Shown here in pieces: positions 27,371-37,171 of a DNA stretch of 64,000 nucleotides (the stretch's first letter is position 1; the number at the start of each line of letters is the position of its first letter). The notes beneath the pieces were generated by a model. That model searched no databases and was not told the origin of the DNA. It saw only the letters and a program-made list of their open reading frames with translations. The DNA lies in the NCBI RefSeq assembly GCF_037151175.1, contig NZ_JBBCOR010000008.1, positions 124,001 through 188,000 on the forward strand, read 5' to 3'. Source of the DNA: Asaia sp003994335. Its GTDB lineage: Bacteria; Pseudomonadota; Alphaproteobacteria; Acetobacterales; Acetobacteraceae. The translations under genes were made by a program, and so were the position numbers.

Positions 27371-28390
27371 GTGAGTCGTTCGGAGCGAGATTTTGCTGCT
27401 CCGCCGCGCCTTTATGCGGTGGGTGGGCGTGATACGGAGCGGGCGGCCTCGAGGCCGCCCGTTGCGATTCTGCTTTCTGTCTATAACGGCGAGGCGTTTC
27501 TCAATCAGCAGCTCGACAGCTTCCTGGCACAATCAGACGATGACTGGTGCCTGTACTGGCGTGATGACGGTTCGCAGGATGCATCGCGCGCCATCATGCT
27601 CTCGTTTCAGGAGCATCGCGGTCAGGGACGCTGTATCGAAGTCGATGTCGAGCCGTCCAATCTCGGTGTCGCCCTCTCCTATGCTCTGCTGCTGGACGCC
27701 GCACCACGCGACGCGCTGATTGCCTATGCGGATCAGGATGATGTCTGGGTTCCAACGAAGCTGGCCTGGGCTCGTGAAGCGCTCGATGCAGTCGCGGGAC
27801 CCGCCCTTTATTGCGCTCGGCAATATCTCACTGATGAATCCCTCGCTGTTCAGGGCCCCTCCCTGGCGCTCCGTCGCCAGCCGAATTTTGCCTCAAGCCT
27901 GATTCAGAACCTGGCAACCGGTCATACAATCCTGCTCAACAGCGAGGCAGCGGCGCTTATTCGTCCGTTCATGCCCCCTGAGGGGGTGTTACATGACTGG
28001 TGGGCCTATACGCTGATCCTCGGTGCTGGTGGCACTTTCCATTTCGATGAGCGCTGCGTTAGCCTCTATCGACAGCACCGGCGAAACGCTGTCGGTGTCG
28101 AACGCTCCCTGTTCGTGCGCGGGATGCGGGCCCTGCGCCGAGGTCCTGCGGCCTTCATGGCGCTGCATGATGCCCTCGTGACGCGTCTGCTTACATCCGA
28201 TGTTGAAGAATGCCTTACGGCGCAGTCGACCGGGTTCCTGCTCAGGCTGAGAAAGGCATCGAGGGGCGGGTTTGGCGCGCGGCTGCGTTTTCTGTTTGCC
28301 GAGCGCGACTTCGTGAGACAGCGCCCCGCCGAGACCTGGCTGTTCCGGCTCTGGTTCCTATTTTACGGCCAGGCCAGTTCGAAAGACTGA
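27371..28390 (+). CDS. Family 2 glycosyltransferase
   Basis: A 339-residue GT-A glycosyltransferase starting with GTG at 27371. The sequence VAILLSVYNGEAFLNQQLDS (about residues 36-55) and the acidic pairs WRDDGSQD and YADQDDVW fit rhamnosyltransferase-like GT2 enzymes of O-antigen or capsule assembly. No membrane helix is evident. Its position directly after rfbBACD suggests it uses dTDP-L-rhamnose, but this is inferred. Its 3' end overlaps the convergent rluA-type gene by 28 bp. Confidence 0.85.
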   Translation: MSRSERDFAAPPRLYAVGGRDTERAASRPPVAILLSVYNGEAFLNQQLDSFLAQSDDDWCLYWRDDGSQDASRAIMLSFQEHRGQGRCIEVDVEPSNLGVALSYALLLDAAPRDALIAYADQDDVWVPTKLAWAREALDAVAGPALYCARQYLTDESLAVQGPSLALRRQPNFASSLIQNLATGHTILLNSEAAALIRPFMPPEGVLHDWWAYTLILGAGGTFHFDERCVSLYRQHRRNAVGVERSLFVRGMRALRRGPAAFMALHDALVTRLLTSDVEECLTAQSTGFLLRLRKASRGGFGARLRFLFAERDFVRQRPAETWLFRLWFLFYGQASSKD

Positions 28391-29022
28391 CAACTCTCCT
28401 TCATGAAGGTCGGGGGCTCCGCCTGGGCTCGCACCGTCTCGCCGCTCAGAGTGGCTTCGAGCGCTCGGCTCATGAGATGAAGCCTGCCAGCCCCCCCGCC
28501 ATATCGGGCATCGCCCAGGATAGGGCACCCCAGAACCTGACAATGCACACGCGCCTGATGGGTACGCCCCGTCAGCAAGTCGAGTTCGAGCAAGGCCTTG
28601 TTCCCCTGACGGGACAATACGCGCCATTTTGTGCGCGCGTCCTGTCCATCGGGATGGGCTTCCATGTGCCAGCCCTCTTTCGAGGTCACCTTGCGCAGTG
28701 GTGCCTCAATAATCCCTTCGGCATGATCGGGCGCGTTGGTGACTACAGCCCAATAGGTCTTCCTGACCTGCCCCGAGGCAAAAAGCGCCTGGGCCTCCAC
28801 GAGCGCCTGCTTGCGCAGGGCGATCATCAGACAACCCGATGTGTCCGTATCGAGACGATGCACGAGCCATGGGCCATCCTTGCGCCGTGACAGCAGAGGA
28901 AACAGGGCCTCAACCGAATGCTGCGCTTTCGGGCCGGGATGCACGGGCAGCCCTGCCGGCTTGTCGATCACGACTAGCCGGGGGCTTTCATAGAGGATGG
29001 GATAGGGAAAGGACGTGTTCAT
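28363..29022 (-). CDS. RluA-family pseudouridine synthase
   Basis: A 219-residue RNA pseudouridine synthase. The catalytic motif HRLDTDTSGCLMIA contains the nucleophilic Asp, and LVVIDKPAGLPVHPG and LTGRTHQARVHCQVLGCPILGD are standard RluA-family blocks. No N-terminal S4 domain is present. The start at 29022 (MNTSFPYP) avoids overlap with ftsK; the longer reading starts inside ftsK. The target RNA position cannot be deduced. Confidence 0.9.
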   Translation of the reverse strand: MNTSFPYPILYESPRLVVIDKPAGLPVHPGPKAQHSVEALFPLLSRRKDGPWLVHRLDTDTSGCLMIALRKQALVEAQALFASGQVRKTYWAVVTNAPDHAEGIIEAPLRKVTSKEGWHMEAHPDGQDARTKWRVLSRQGNKALLELDLLTGRTHQARVHCQVLGCPILGDARYGGGAGRLHLMSRALEATLSGETVRAQAEPPTFMKESCQSFELAWP

Positions 29023-29038
29023 CGGGGGAGGGGAGGGG

Positions 29039-31747
29039 TCAATCCTCGTCGCGTGGACGTCGTGTGAGGACTTCGCGCTTGCCCACATGGTTCGCGGCGC
29101 TCACCACGCCTTCCTTCTCCATCTGCTCGATGATCTTGGCCGCCCGGTTATAGCCAATCGAGAGGTGGCGCTGGATGAAGGAGGTGGAGGCCTTGCCCTC
29201 ACGTGTCACCAGATCGACGGCCTGATCGAACAGGCTGGATTCGGCGTCATAATTCCCGCCATTCATGCCGTTCCCGCTCGATGAGGAACTGCCGCCTTCG
29301 TCATCGAGGCTCGAGATCACCTCGTCATTATAGACTGGCTCGCCCTTGCTGCGCAGATCGGCGACCACATCCTCGACCTCGCTATCGGCCACGAAGGGTC
29401 CATGCACACGGGTGATACGGGCTGCGCCCTGCATGTAGAGCATGTCGCCCTGGCCCAGAAGCTGCTCGGCTCCCTGCTCGCCGAGAATGGTGCGGCTGTC
29501 GAACTTGCTGATCACCTGGAAGGAAATGCGCGTCGGGAAATTGGCCTTGATGGTGCCGGTGATCACATCCACCGAGGGGCGCTGGGTGGCCATGATCACG
29601 TGGATACCGGCGGCACGGGCCTTCTGTGCCAGACGCTGGACGGCGGCCTCGATCTCCTTGCCTGCCACCATCATCAGATCAGCCATTTCGTCGATCACTA
29701 CCACGATATGCGGCATGGTCTCGAGGGCGAGCTGCTGCTCGTCGAAAACAGGTTGACCGGTCTCTGGGTCGAAGCCGGTCTGCACGCGACGCGTCACCAG
29801 CTCCCCTGTCGAGCGCACCTGACGCACGCGCTGGTTGTAACCCGTAATGTTGCGCACCTGCAGATGCGCCATGGAGCGATAGCGCTTGTCCATCTCGCGC
29901 ACGGTCCATTTGAGCGCCGCCACCGCCTTGTTCGGCTCGGTTACGACCGGCGTCAACAGATGCGGAATCCCGTCATAGATCGAGAGTTCGAGAATCTTGG
30001 GATCGATCATGATCAGGCGGCATTCTTCCGGCGTCAGCCGATAGAGCAGCGACAGGATCATGGCGTTCACGCCCACGGATTTACCCGAGCCCGTGGTCCC
30101 CGCGATCAGCAGATGCGGCATCTTGGCCAGATCGGCATAGACCGGATTGCCTGCGATGTCCTTGCCGAGTGCCAGACGCAGCTGCGCCCCCGGCTCATGG
30201 AACTCCGGCGTATCGAGCAGTTCCGAGAAATACACGGTTTCACGCGACGCATTCGGCACTTCAATGCCAATGACATTGCGTCCCGGCACAGTCGCGATAC
30301 GCACGCTCAGCACCGAGAGCGAACGCGCAATATCATCCGCCAGACCGATCACCCGGGCAGAACGAATGCCCGGGGCAGGTTCCAGCTCATAGAGCGTGAC
30401 CACTGGCCCCGCATGAATATCGCCGATCTGACCCTGGACCCCGTAGTCGGAGAGCACCTGTTCCAGGAGACGGGCATTGGCCTGCAGGACCTCGTTCGAC
30501 GGGCCATTTCCCCCATGAGCGGGCGCCTTGCGCAGCAGACCGAGTGAGGGGGGCTGCCACCCTGCACTCTCCCAGCCCTGGCGGGCAGCGGGATCGGGCT
30601 GCGGTGGGCTCGGTCGCTCGGCGCGCGCACGCCCGAAACCGAAAAATCCGCGTTTCGGTTCTTCTTCCTGACGGGGGATGGGCGGCGCTTCTTCCGGAAA
30701 AGCCGGTGCCTCTTCATGCTCCGCATAGTGCGTCACGGCAGCAGGACGCATGGCGCTTTCCTGGTCCCGCGCAATCTGGGCGAGCTGGACACCATAGGGA
30801 TTGGATGGCTTGGGCTCGGCCGCTGGGGCTGGTTGCGGGCTCGTTTGTGGTGCGTGAAGGGCTGGCACCGTTTCCTGCGGACGCTCGGGCGGCTGTAGCC
30901 AGCCCGTATTGGCCGGAATGAAAGGTGCTCGCGCAGCCTCGCTTTCGCGTCTCGGCGAGGGATAGGGGTGCTCGTGTCGATAGGCCTTTGCTTCGACAGG
31001 TTCGTAGCTGCTCCAGTCCGGTGGGGTGCTCTGCCGTGCGCGGTTGCCCACGCGCCGCGCCAGATGTTCCGACCCGCGCCCTACGGAACGCGCGCCCCGG
31101 AACAGGGCCAGCCACTCGCTGCGGCGCAGGCCCAATGCAAGCGGAATGAGCAGGAGCGTCAGCAAAAGCCCGAGCAACGAGAAGACAACGCCTCCCGCCT
31201 TGCCCATCGTGGCCCGGCCGGTCGATACCAGATGATCGGCCAGAACCAGACCGAGCTGCCCCCCCAACCCGGCGCGGGAAGGCCAAGTTGTCGTCAGGGC
31301 CGGAATCAGCACCTGTATCGTGGCAATCAGCGCTGCAGCAACAGGAAGCAGGCAGAAGAAGGCGATAAAACGCAGGATCGGCACGCTGAGCGCATGGTGG
31401 CGTACGATCTGCCAGGCCCAGCACAGCATGACGATGATCGGCAAAGCACTCGCGAGCCCCAGCCACTGCACCAGTGCATCGGCCAATGTGGCACCCGGCT
31501 GACCCAGCAGATTGGTCGGGACCGATGTCGTGGCCGTGTCAAAAGACGGGTCCTGCGGGTTGTAGCTCCACAAGGCCACACCCAGCGCAAGGGCGAGGGC
31601 GAGCAGAATGAACCCGCCCAGCTCCGTCAGCCGGTCATGAAACTGGCTGCGTATCCGGGGGGAAGCGGTGCCTGATGAAAAGAAGCGGCTGAACGAAGCC
31701 AAATTCGCGTCTTCCTGTCTTTGCGCAATACATCTTACCCCGCGCAT
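29039..31747 (-). CDS. ftsK: DNA translocase FtsK
   Basis: A 902-residue FtsK that moves chromosomal DNA at the septum and activates dimer resolution. There are four N-terminal membrane helices (about residues 45-200), a Pro/Glu-rich linker (about 230-420), then the motor domain with Walker A GTTGSGKSVGVN (about residue 545) and VVIDEMADLMM. The C-terminal winged-helix gamma domain (KASTSFIQRHLSIGYNRAAKIIEQME) reads KOPS sites. The exact start is uncertain because the first 35 codons are poorly conserved in this family. Confidence 0.95.
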   Translation of the reverse strand: MRGVRCIAQRQEDANLASFSRFFSSGTASPRIRSQFHDRLTELGGFILLALALALGVALWSYNPQDPSFDTATTSVPTNLLGQPGATLADALVQWLGLASALPIIVMLCWAWQIVRHHALSVPILRFIAFFCLLPVAAALIATIQVLIPALTTTWPSRAGLGGQLGLVLADHLVSTGRATMGKAGGVVFSLLGLLLTLLLIPLALGLRRSEWLALFRGARSVGRGSEHLARRVGNRARQSTPPDWSSYEPVEAKAYRHEHPYPSPRRESEAARAPFIPANTGWLQPPERPQETVPALHAPQTSPQPAPAAEPKPSNPYGVQLAQIARDQESAMRPAAVTHYAEHEEAPAFPEEAPPIPRQEEEPKRGFFGFGRARAERPSPPQPDPAARQGWESAGWQPPSLGLLRKAPAHGGNGPSNEVLQANARLLEQVLSDYGVQGQIGDIHAGPVVTLYELEPAPGIRSARVIGLADDIARSLSVLSVRIATVPGRNVIGIEVPNASRETVYFSELLDTPEFHEPGAQLRLALGKDIAGNPVYADLAKMPHLLIAGTTGSGKSVGVNAMILSLLYRLTPEECRLIMIDPKILELSIYDGIPHLLTPVVTEPNKAVAALKWTVREMDKRYRSMAHLQVRNITGYNQRVRQVRSTGELVTRRVQTGFDPETGQPVFDEQQLALETMPHIVVVIDEMADLMMVAGKEIEAAVQRLAQKARAAGIHVIMATQRPSVDVITGTIKANFPTRISFQVISKFDSRTILGEQGAEQLLGQGDMLYMQGAARITRVHGPFVADSEVEDVVADLRSKGEPVYNDEVISSLDDEGGSSSSSGNGMNGGNYDAESSLFDQAVDLVTREGKASTSFIQRHLSIGYNRAAKIIEQMEKEGVVSAANHVGKREVLTRRPRDED

Positions 31748-32087
31748 GGGGCATCGAGCATCGTCTGGATATAACTCTGTCGTATGGCAGAACTATAGCG
31801 GAACGCCGCCCATAGACGAGAGCAAAAAAGGCTGAAATCTGCCGTTGTGGGGCGCTTATGCGTCTGGTCATGGGACTCTGCCCCATACGCCACCAAAGGG
31901 CGGTCTTCCTCCGGACATCTGTTTGAGCCGAACCGGGGATCGACGAAGCTTGTCCCCTCCAAAGGTACGGGGACTCACCTCCGGAGGGTACACCCCGTCA
32001 AAGAACGGCCCTCCCCCGCAAACCTGTGTAAGCTTCAGAGGTGATCAAAAAGGTTTAACTCTCCACTTCCGGGATAGAGCCCTGATC
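31748..32087. other. Intergenic region between ftsK and rsmD with hairpin repeats
   Basis: No gene is visible. Positions 31748-31850 should contain the ftsK promoter; 31853-32060 carries copies of the dispersed hairpin repeat, listed separately. Confidence 0.5.
31853..32060. repeat. Dispersed hairpin repeat, inverted relative to the 8826 array
   Basis: The first unit (about 31853-31975) follows the reverse complement of the 8826 unit: GGGACTCTGCCCC, ACGCCACCAAAGGGCGG, GGACATCTGTTTGA, CGGGGATCGA and a TTGTCCCCTCC block. A weaker second unit follows to about 32060. Shared core GGACAnCTGTTTGA makes common origin clear although stems have changed. Confidence 0.7.
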
Positions 32088-32642
32088 TCAGGAGGCGCGC
32101 CAGATCCGGATCTGGGCCACGCCGAAGCGGCGCTCGGTGAGCAGAGGGAGATCGACGGCGAGTTCATCCTTGACGGCGGTCTCTGCCACGATCACGGCAC
32201 CGGGGGCGATCCAGCCCGTGCGGGTCAGCGCCTTGAGGGTGGCCGGGATCAGGTCCTTGCCATAGGGGGGATCGAGAAACACCAGCGAGCACGGCCTGTC
32301 AGCGCGCGGGGCACGGGTGACGTCGCAGGTCAGAACAGCGAGATCATGGGAGTCGAAGCGGCAGGCGCGGATATTGGCCGAGATCACGGCGCGAGCGCTG
32401 CGATCCTGCTCCATGAAGGTGACGGAAGCCGCACCGCGCGAGAGGGCTTCGAGCCCGAGCGCGCCCGTGCCGGCAAAGGCATCGAGCACATGGGCGCTGC
32501 GCATGAAATCCATACCGGCCCAAGGGGCGTGGGCCAGCATGTCGAACACGGCCTGACGTGCGCGATCCGAAGTCGGACGCGTGGTGTCGCCACGCGGGGC
32601 CTGCAGGGCAACGCCTTTGCGTTCACCACCGACGATACGCAT
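32088..32642 (-). CDS. rsmD: 16S rRNA (guanine966-N2)-methyltransferase
   Basis: A 184-residue Rossmann-fold methyltransferase. MRIVGGERKGVALQAP at the N terminus, RPTSDRARQAVFDML, the SAM-binding VLDAFAGTGALGLEALSRGA and the catalytic LVFLDPPYGKDL are diagnostic. Its ATG shares one base with the upstream pseudouridine synthase stop (TAATG), so the two rRNA modification genes are coupled. Confidence 0.95.
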   Translation of the reverse strand: MRIVGGERKGVALQAPRGDTTRPTSDRARQAVFDMLAHAPWAGMDFMRSAHVLDAFAGTGALGLEALSRGAASVTFMEQDRSARAVISANIRACRFDSHDLAVLTCDVTRAPRADRPCSLVFLDPPYGKDLIPATLKALTRTGWIAPGAVIVAETAVKDELAVDLPLLTERRFGVAQIRIWRAS

Positions 32643-33442
32643 TATTCGTCTTCGGCTTCCGTGATGGCGGGGGCGGCGTCCTTCACCACGCGTTTGACGC
32701 GGCGCGGGGCGGCAGCAAGGCCAGGAATCTGCTCGCGCAGGATCTTGCCCTGAACTTCCTCGATTTCGCGCTTTTGAAGCGTGCCGAGCTGGAAGGGACC
32801 GTAGGAAACGCGGATCAGACGGCTGACATGCAGGTTGAGCCCCATCATGACGCGACGGATTTCCCGGTTCTTGCCTTCCTGCAGGCTGACCGTCAGCCAG
32901 GCATTGTCGCCTTTCTGTGAGTCCAGACCGGCTTCGATGGGCCCATAGCGCACGCCGTCGAATTCCGAGCCATGGGCAAGGGCGGCAAGGCGGCGTTCAT
33001 CCACCACGCCGAACACGCGGACGCGGTAGCGCCGGATCCAGGCATTGGAGGGAAGCTCCAGACGACGGGCGAGCTCGCCGTCATTGGTGAGAAGGAGAAG
33101 CCCTTCGGAATTGATGTCCAGACGCCCGACGCTGACGACGCGCGGCATGCCTTCGGGCAGGGAGTCGAAGACGGTGGGGCGGCCCTGTGGGTCACGATGG
33201 GTGGTCATCAGCCCGTCAGGCTTGTGATAGCGCCAGACGCGGGTGTGTTCCTTGCTCCCGACCACCTTGCCGTCGAGCTGGATGATATCGCCATCCTGCA
33301 CGAAGGTAGCGGGGTGCTCGACCGAAGCGCCGTTCATGCGGATGCGTCCGGCCTCGATCATGCGCTCGATATCGCGTCGGCTACCAACGCCCGCGCGGGC
33401 CATCCATTTGGCGATGCGTTCGCCGCGTTGTTCTTCGGTCAT
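32642..33442 (-). CDS. RsuA/RluB-family 23S/16S rRNA pseudouridine synthase
   Basis: A 266-residue enzyme with an N-terminal S4 RNA-binding domain (ERIAKWMARAGVGSRRDIER) and a catalytic domain with VGRLDINSEGLLLLTNDGE, where the Asp is the nucleophile, and EGKNREIRRVM. A basic tail (APRRVKRVVKD) ends the protein. The start at 33442 (MTEEQRGER) overlaps the stop of the amidotransferase gene by 4 bp. The RluB subtype (23S U2605) is most likely. Confidence 0.9.
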   Translation of the reverse strand: MTEEQRGERIAKWMARAGVGSRRDIERMIEAGRIRMNGASVEHPATFVQDGDIIQLDGKVVGSKEHTRVWRYHKPDGLMTTHRDPQGRPTVFDSLPEGMPRVVSVGRLDINSEGLLLLTNDGELARRLELPSNAWIRRYRVRVFGVVDERRLAALAHGSEFDGVRYGPIEAGLDSQKGDNAWLTVSLQEGKNREIRRVMMGLNLHVSRLIRVSYGPFQLGTLQKREIEEVQGKILREQIPGLAAAPRRVKRVVKDAAPAITEAEDE

Positions 33443-34179
33443 GCTCGTCTGTCCTGTGGTGTCGCGTGTCGGGCCGCGTCGATGAATCCAGCCAATAGAC
33501 GCGCATCGCCCGGATCGATAGCGAATTCCGGGTGCCACTGCACCCCCAAGGCAAAAATTCCGTCCTGTGTCTCTATCGCCTCGATCACGCCGTCAGGGGC
33601 CAGAGCACTCACCTGGAGTGCCCCAGGGTCGCGTACGCCCTGGTGATGGGAGGAATTCACCTTCATGCTCGCCTGTCCGGTCACCCGGGACAGAAGCGTG
33701 CCCGGCAGAATGCCGACTGCATGGCCCGGCTCGTCGCGGGGATTGGGTTGCTCATGGGCGATAGGACCGGGCGCATGATCGGGTAGGTGCTGATGAAGCG
33801 CCCCACCCCAGGCGATGGCCATGAGCTGCATGCCCCCGCAAATGCCCAGGATCGGCAGACGTGCGGCACGGGCGACATGCAAATAGGCCAGCTCAGCATC
33901 AGTGCGCCCGGGCTTGAGCGTGGTCATGGGGTGCGGCCTCTCTCCATAGAGCGCAGGATCGGGATCGAACGCGCCCCCCGTGACGACCAGACCGTCGAGG
34001 CGTGCCATAAGGGCAGCGGCGATGACAGGTTCATGAGGCAGCCCGACGGGTAACCCGCCAGCGGCCGTGATGGCGCTGAAATAGTTCTGTCGCAGGGCGT
34101 GATAGGGGAAGCGGGAGAAGGCTTTTGGCCCACCTGGTTCGATATCGAGGGTCAGGCCAATGAGAGGCGCGCGTGTCAT
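33439..34179 (-). CDS. Class I glutamine amidotransferase-like hydrolase (PuuD type)
   Basis: A 246-residue hydrolase of the gamma-glutamyl-gamma-aminobutyrate hydrolase family. The nucleophile elbow is LGICGGMQLMAIAWGG, the catalytic His and Glu are in GVQWHPEF, and the family block KVNSSHHQGVRDPG is present. It starts at 34179 (MTRAPLIGLTLD). No polyamine genes are nearby, so the substrate is open. It is coupled to the downstream pseudouridine synthase gene and divergent from tadA. Confidence 0.87.
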   Translation of the reverse strand: MTRAPLIGLTLDIEPGGPKAFSRFPYHALRQNYFSAITAAGGLPVGLPHEPVIAAALMARLDGLVVTGGAFDPDPALYGERPHPMTTLKPGRTDAELAYLHVARAARLPILGICGGMQLMAIAWGGALHQHLPDHAPGPIAHEQPNPRDEPGHAVGILPGTLLSRVTGQASMKVNSSHHQGVRDPGALQVSALAPDGVIEAIETQDGIFALGVQWHPEFAIDPGDARLLAGFIDAARHATPQDRRA

Positions 34180-34254
34180 AAGGTGGATGTAAACAGGGTT
34201 TTGGGGCAAACAGAAGGCCCGATCCATGCCGCACCGAACCACGCAACAGGAAGA

Positions 34255-34752
34255 ATGGCGTTTCCCATGCCCCGCTTTTTCAGCCACGAAGCCAGAGTTG
34301 GGATTATGGCTGATGCCCTGAACGCTGCGCGCGAGGCTGCAGGCCGGGGCGAGGTGCCGGTGGGCGCGCTGGTACTCGGCCCGGAGGGACAGGTTCTGGC
34401 CCGTGCGGCTAATGAGGTCGAAGCACGGCATGATCCTAGTGCCCATGCGGAGATTCTGGCTATGCGCGCGGCGGCGCAAGCGTTGGGGTCGCGCTCGCTT
34501 TTGCGCTGCACGCTTGTCGTGACGTTGGAACCCTGCCCGATGTGCGCAGCGGCCATGGTGCATTTCCGGCTTGGTCGGGTGATATACGGGGCTTATGACC
34601 CCAAGGGCGGCGGGGTGGACCACGGACCACGGATTTTTGAGCAGCCCGCCTGCCTGCATCGGCCGGAAGTGATCAGCGGCGTCTGCGAGCAGGAAAATGC
34701 CGCATTGCTGAAGAAGTTTTTCATAACATTGCGGGAGTCGGGCGCTTCCTGA
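34255..34752 (+). CDS. tadA: tRNA-specific adenosine deaminase TadA
   Basis: A 165-residue zinc deaminase that converts A34 to inosine in tRNA-Arg(ACG). The zinc/catalytic motif is HAEILA (His64, Glu66) with PCPMC (Cys94, Cys97), and EVPVGALV and GAYDPKGGGVDHG fit TadA. AACAGGAAG precedes the ATG at 34255. It is divergent from the amidotransferase gene with 75 bases between the starts. Confidence 0.94.
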   Translation: MAFPMPRFFSHEARVGIMADALNAAREAAGRGEVPVGALVLGPEGQVLARAANEVEARHDPSAHAEILAMRAAAQALGSRSLLRCTLVVTLEPCPMCAAAMVHFRLGRVIYGAYDPKGGGVDHGPRIFEQPACLHRPEVISGVCEQENAALLKKFFITLRESGAS

Positions 34753-34859
34753 AACGGATTACCACGTTTTTACGCATGGCTATTCTGGACGAACCGAACC
34801 CCGCTTCATAAGTTCCTTTCACCACACCGCACCCTGATGGTGCCAACGCTGGAAAGATC

Positions 34860-36422
34860 ATGACTGACGCCATGCATGTTCGTATGAAGCCTTCACGGAA
34901 AATCCGTTCTCTGGCGCTTGTTGCGGCCACCGCGCTATCGCTGGGTGCTGGCGTGACCGCTCCCGCCTGGGCCGAGGGACCGATCACCCCCCAGACGCAG
35001 CTTCAGACCCTGCCGAATTTCGTTAATCTGGTGAAGCAGGTGAAGCCTGCGGTCGTTTCCATCACCTCGCATATCCGCGCCGATGTGGCCGAGCAGGAAG
35101 AGGGCGGTGGTGGTGGCGGCCAGCAGATGCCGCAGGGCATGCCTTTCCCGTTCCCCTTCCCGTTCCAGATGATGCCGCAGCAGCAACAGCCGCATCGTAC
35201 GGTCGAGGCGCGCGGTTCGGGCTTCATCATCTCCAATGATGGTTATATCGTCACCAACAACCATGTGGTGAATGGCGCGACCAAGGTATCGGTCACGCTG
35301 GATGATGGTACGACCCTGCCCGCCAAGATCGTGGGGCGTGACCCCAAGACCGATGTGGCGCTGCTCAAGATCAAGCCCAACGGCAAGCTGCCCTTCATCG
35401 AGCTGGGCGATTCAGACAATGTGCAGCCCGGTGAGTGGGTGGTGGCTGTGGGTAACCCGTTCGGTCTGGGCGGTACGGTCACGGCAGGTATCGTCTCTGC
35501 GCGCGGGCGTGACCTGAATGCAGGGCCGTATGACGATTTCCTCCAGATCGATGCGCCCATCAATCACGGCAATTCCGGCGGTCCGCTCTTCAGCCAGAAC
35601 GGCAAGGTCATTGGCATGAATGCCGCCATCATCTCGCCCTCGGGCGGGTCGATCGGCATTGGCTTTGCTATCCCGTCGAACACGGTCAAGAGCGTGGTGG
35701 ACCAGCTTCGTACCTCAGGGCATGTGACACGCGGCTATCTGGGCGTGCTGATGCAGCGCATCTCGCCCACGCTGGCACAGGCGCTGGGTCTGAAGCCAAG
35801 CGAGCCAGGCGCACCGCCCGAGGGGGCGCTGGTGGCTCAGGTCACCAAGGGCGGTCCGGCGGACAAGGCCGGGCTGAAGAGTGGCGATGTGGTGACGGCG
35901 CTCAACGGGTCCAAGATCAAGAGCGTGCATGATCTCGTGGTCCATACGGTGTCGATGAAGCCAGGTACGGATGCGACGCTCACCATCCTGCGCGATGGCA
36001 AGAGCCAGACCATCACCGCCAAGATCGGCAACATGCCCAAGGATGGCGAGGGGGCAGATGCCACGTCGAGCGATGACAGCGCGCAATCCGGCAGCGGCAA
36101 GATCGGAATCTCACTCGCTCCGCTCTCACGTGACATGCGTCAGCAGCTTGGGGTGGATGACACCGTCAAGGGCGCCGTGATCAGCCAGATCGTGCCTGGG
36201 TCGCCAGCAGAGCAGGCGGGTGTGCGCCCGGGTGACATCATCCAGGCCGTGGGCAATACGGCAGTCGATAATCCTCGCGCGGTGCTGACAGCCGTACGCG
36301 GTGTCATGAAGAACAAGCAGCCGGTCCTGTTGCGCGTGCTGCGCGACGGCCAGCAGATCTTCATCGCGATCGCTCCTGCCGGCAGCGATACGGATGATGA
36401 TGGCAGCGACGACGGTAACTGA
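34860..36422 (+). CDS. Do/DegP-family periplasmic serine protease
   Basis: A 520-residue protease-chaperone. A signal peptide ends near TAPAWA, followed by a Gly/Pro/Phe/Gln-rich loop (about residues 80-115). The catalytic triad is His135 (NNHVVN), Asp165 (KTDVALL) and Ser239 (GNSGGPL). Two PDZ domains follow, from about 285 and 415. It would degrade or refold damaged envelope proteins. A good intrinsic terminator follows at 36458. Confidence 0.95.
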   Translation: MTDAMHVRMKPSRKIRSLALVAATALSLGAGVTAPAWAEGPITPQTQLQTLPNFVNLVKQVKPAVVSITSHIRADVAEQEEGGGGGGQQMPQGMPFPFPFPFQMMPQQQQPHRTVEARGSGFIISNDGYIVTNNHVVNGATKVSVTLDDGTTLPAKIVGRDPKTDVALLKIKPNGKLPFIELGDSDNVQPGEWVVAVGNPFGLGGTVTAGIVSARGRDLNAGPYDDFLQIDAPINHGNSGGPLFSQNGKVIGMNAAIISPSGGSIGIGFAIPSNTVKSVVDQLRTSGHVTRGYLGVLMQRISPTLAQALGLKPSEPGAPPEGALVAQVTKGGPADKAGLKSGDVVTALNGSKIKSVHDLVVHTVSMKPGTDATLTILRDGKSQTITAKIGNMPKDGEGADATSSDDSAQSGSGKIGISLAPLSRDMRQQLGVDDTVKGAVISQIVPGSPAEQAGVRPGDIIQAVGNTAVDNPRAVLTAVRGVMKNKQPVLLRVLRDGQQIFIAIAPAGSDTDDDGSDDGN

Positions 36423-36457
36423 GAGGGCCTCCCAGGCAAGAGAACGGTCTGATGCAA

Positions 36458-36486
36458 GGGCGGGGTTTTTTGACCCCGCCCTTTTT
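36458..36486 (+). terminator. Intrinsic terminator after the Do/DegP protease gene
   Basis: A GC-rich stem GGGCGGGGT / ACCCCGCCC with a 6-base loop is followed by TTTTT. It lies 36 bases downstream of the protease stop codon. Confidence 0.9.
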
Positions 36487-36561
36487 GCGTTTTGTGGCGA
36501 TCCACGGATCGGACGGCGCGCGGAATTTGCGGCACAGCTCCCGCTGCGGCACAGTGGAGTC

Positions 36562-37041
36562 ATGACCCGTATCTTCATTGATTCCGATGCCTGTCCGGTC
36601 AAGGACGAGGTCTATCGCGTGGCCGGACGCTATGGACTGCGCAGTTTCGTGGTGGCCAATCGCATGATCGCCCTGCCGGATTCGCCGCTGATCGAACGCG
36701 TCGTGGTCGATGCTGGGCCGGATGTGGCCGATGACTGGATCGCTGAACATTCGGTCGAGAACGACATCGTGATCACTGCTGACATCCCGCTGGCGGCCCG
36801 CTGTGTCGAGAAAGGCGTGCATGTGATCGAGCCCAAGGGCCGCATCCTCGACGGCGATGCTATCGGTATGGCACTGGCCATGCGTAATCTCATGACCGAT
36901 CTGCGTTCGGCAGGAATGATGACGCCGGGTGGTGCCTCATTCGGCAAAGCCGATCGCTCGCGCTTCCTTTCTGCGCTCGACACACTGGTGAACAAGGCCC
37001 GCAAACCCCGTCTGCGCCCGATGACCCTGCCACCCGCATAG
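36562..37041 (+). CDS. YaiI/YqxD-family (DUF188) protein
   Basis: A 159-residue protein of the UPF0178 family. MTRIFIDSDACPVKDEVYR at the N terminus and NDIVITADIPLAARCVEKG are its signatures; the acidic residues suggest a PIN-like metal-dependent nuclease fold. The start at 36562 is preceded by GTGGAG. Biological role unknown. Confidence 0.9.
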   Translation: MTRIFIDSDACPVKDEVYRVAGRYGLRSFVVANRMIALPDSPLIERVVVDAGPDVADDWIAEHSVENDIVITADIPLAARCVEKGVHVIEPKGRILDGDAIGMALAMRNLMTDLRSAGMMTPGGASFGKADRSRFLSALDTLVNKARKPRLRPMTLPPA

Positions 37042-37171
37042 GTATCGGGCAGGCCGAGAAGGCATCGACGCTTTGCGAAGAAGGGCCTCCTTCCTGGCTT
37101 CCCCTTGATGTTTTGAGGGCGTGATATCCATCCCCGCATGGCCGGGACAACAGGAAGCAGGAGATGGAAGA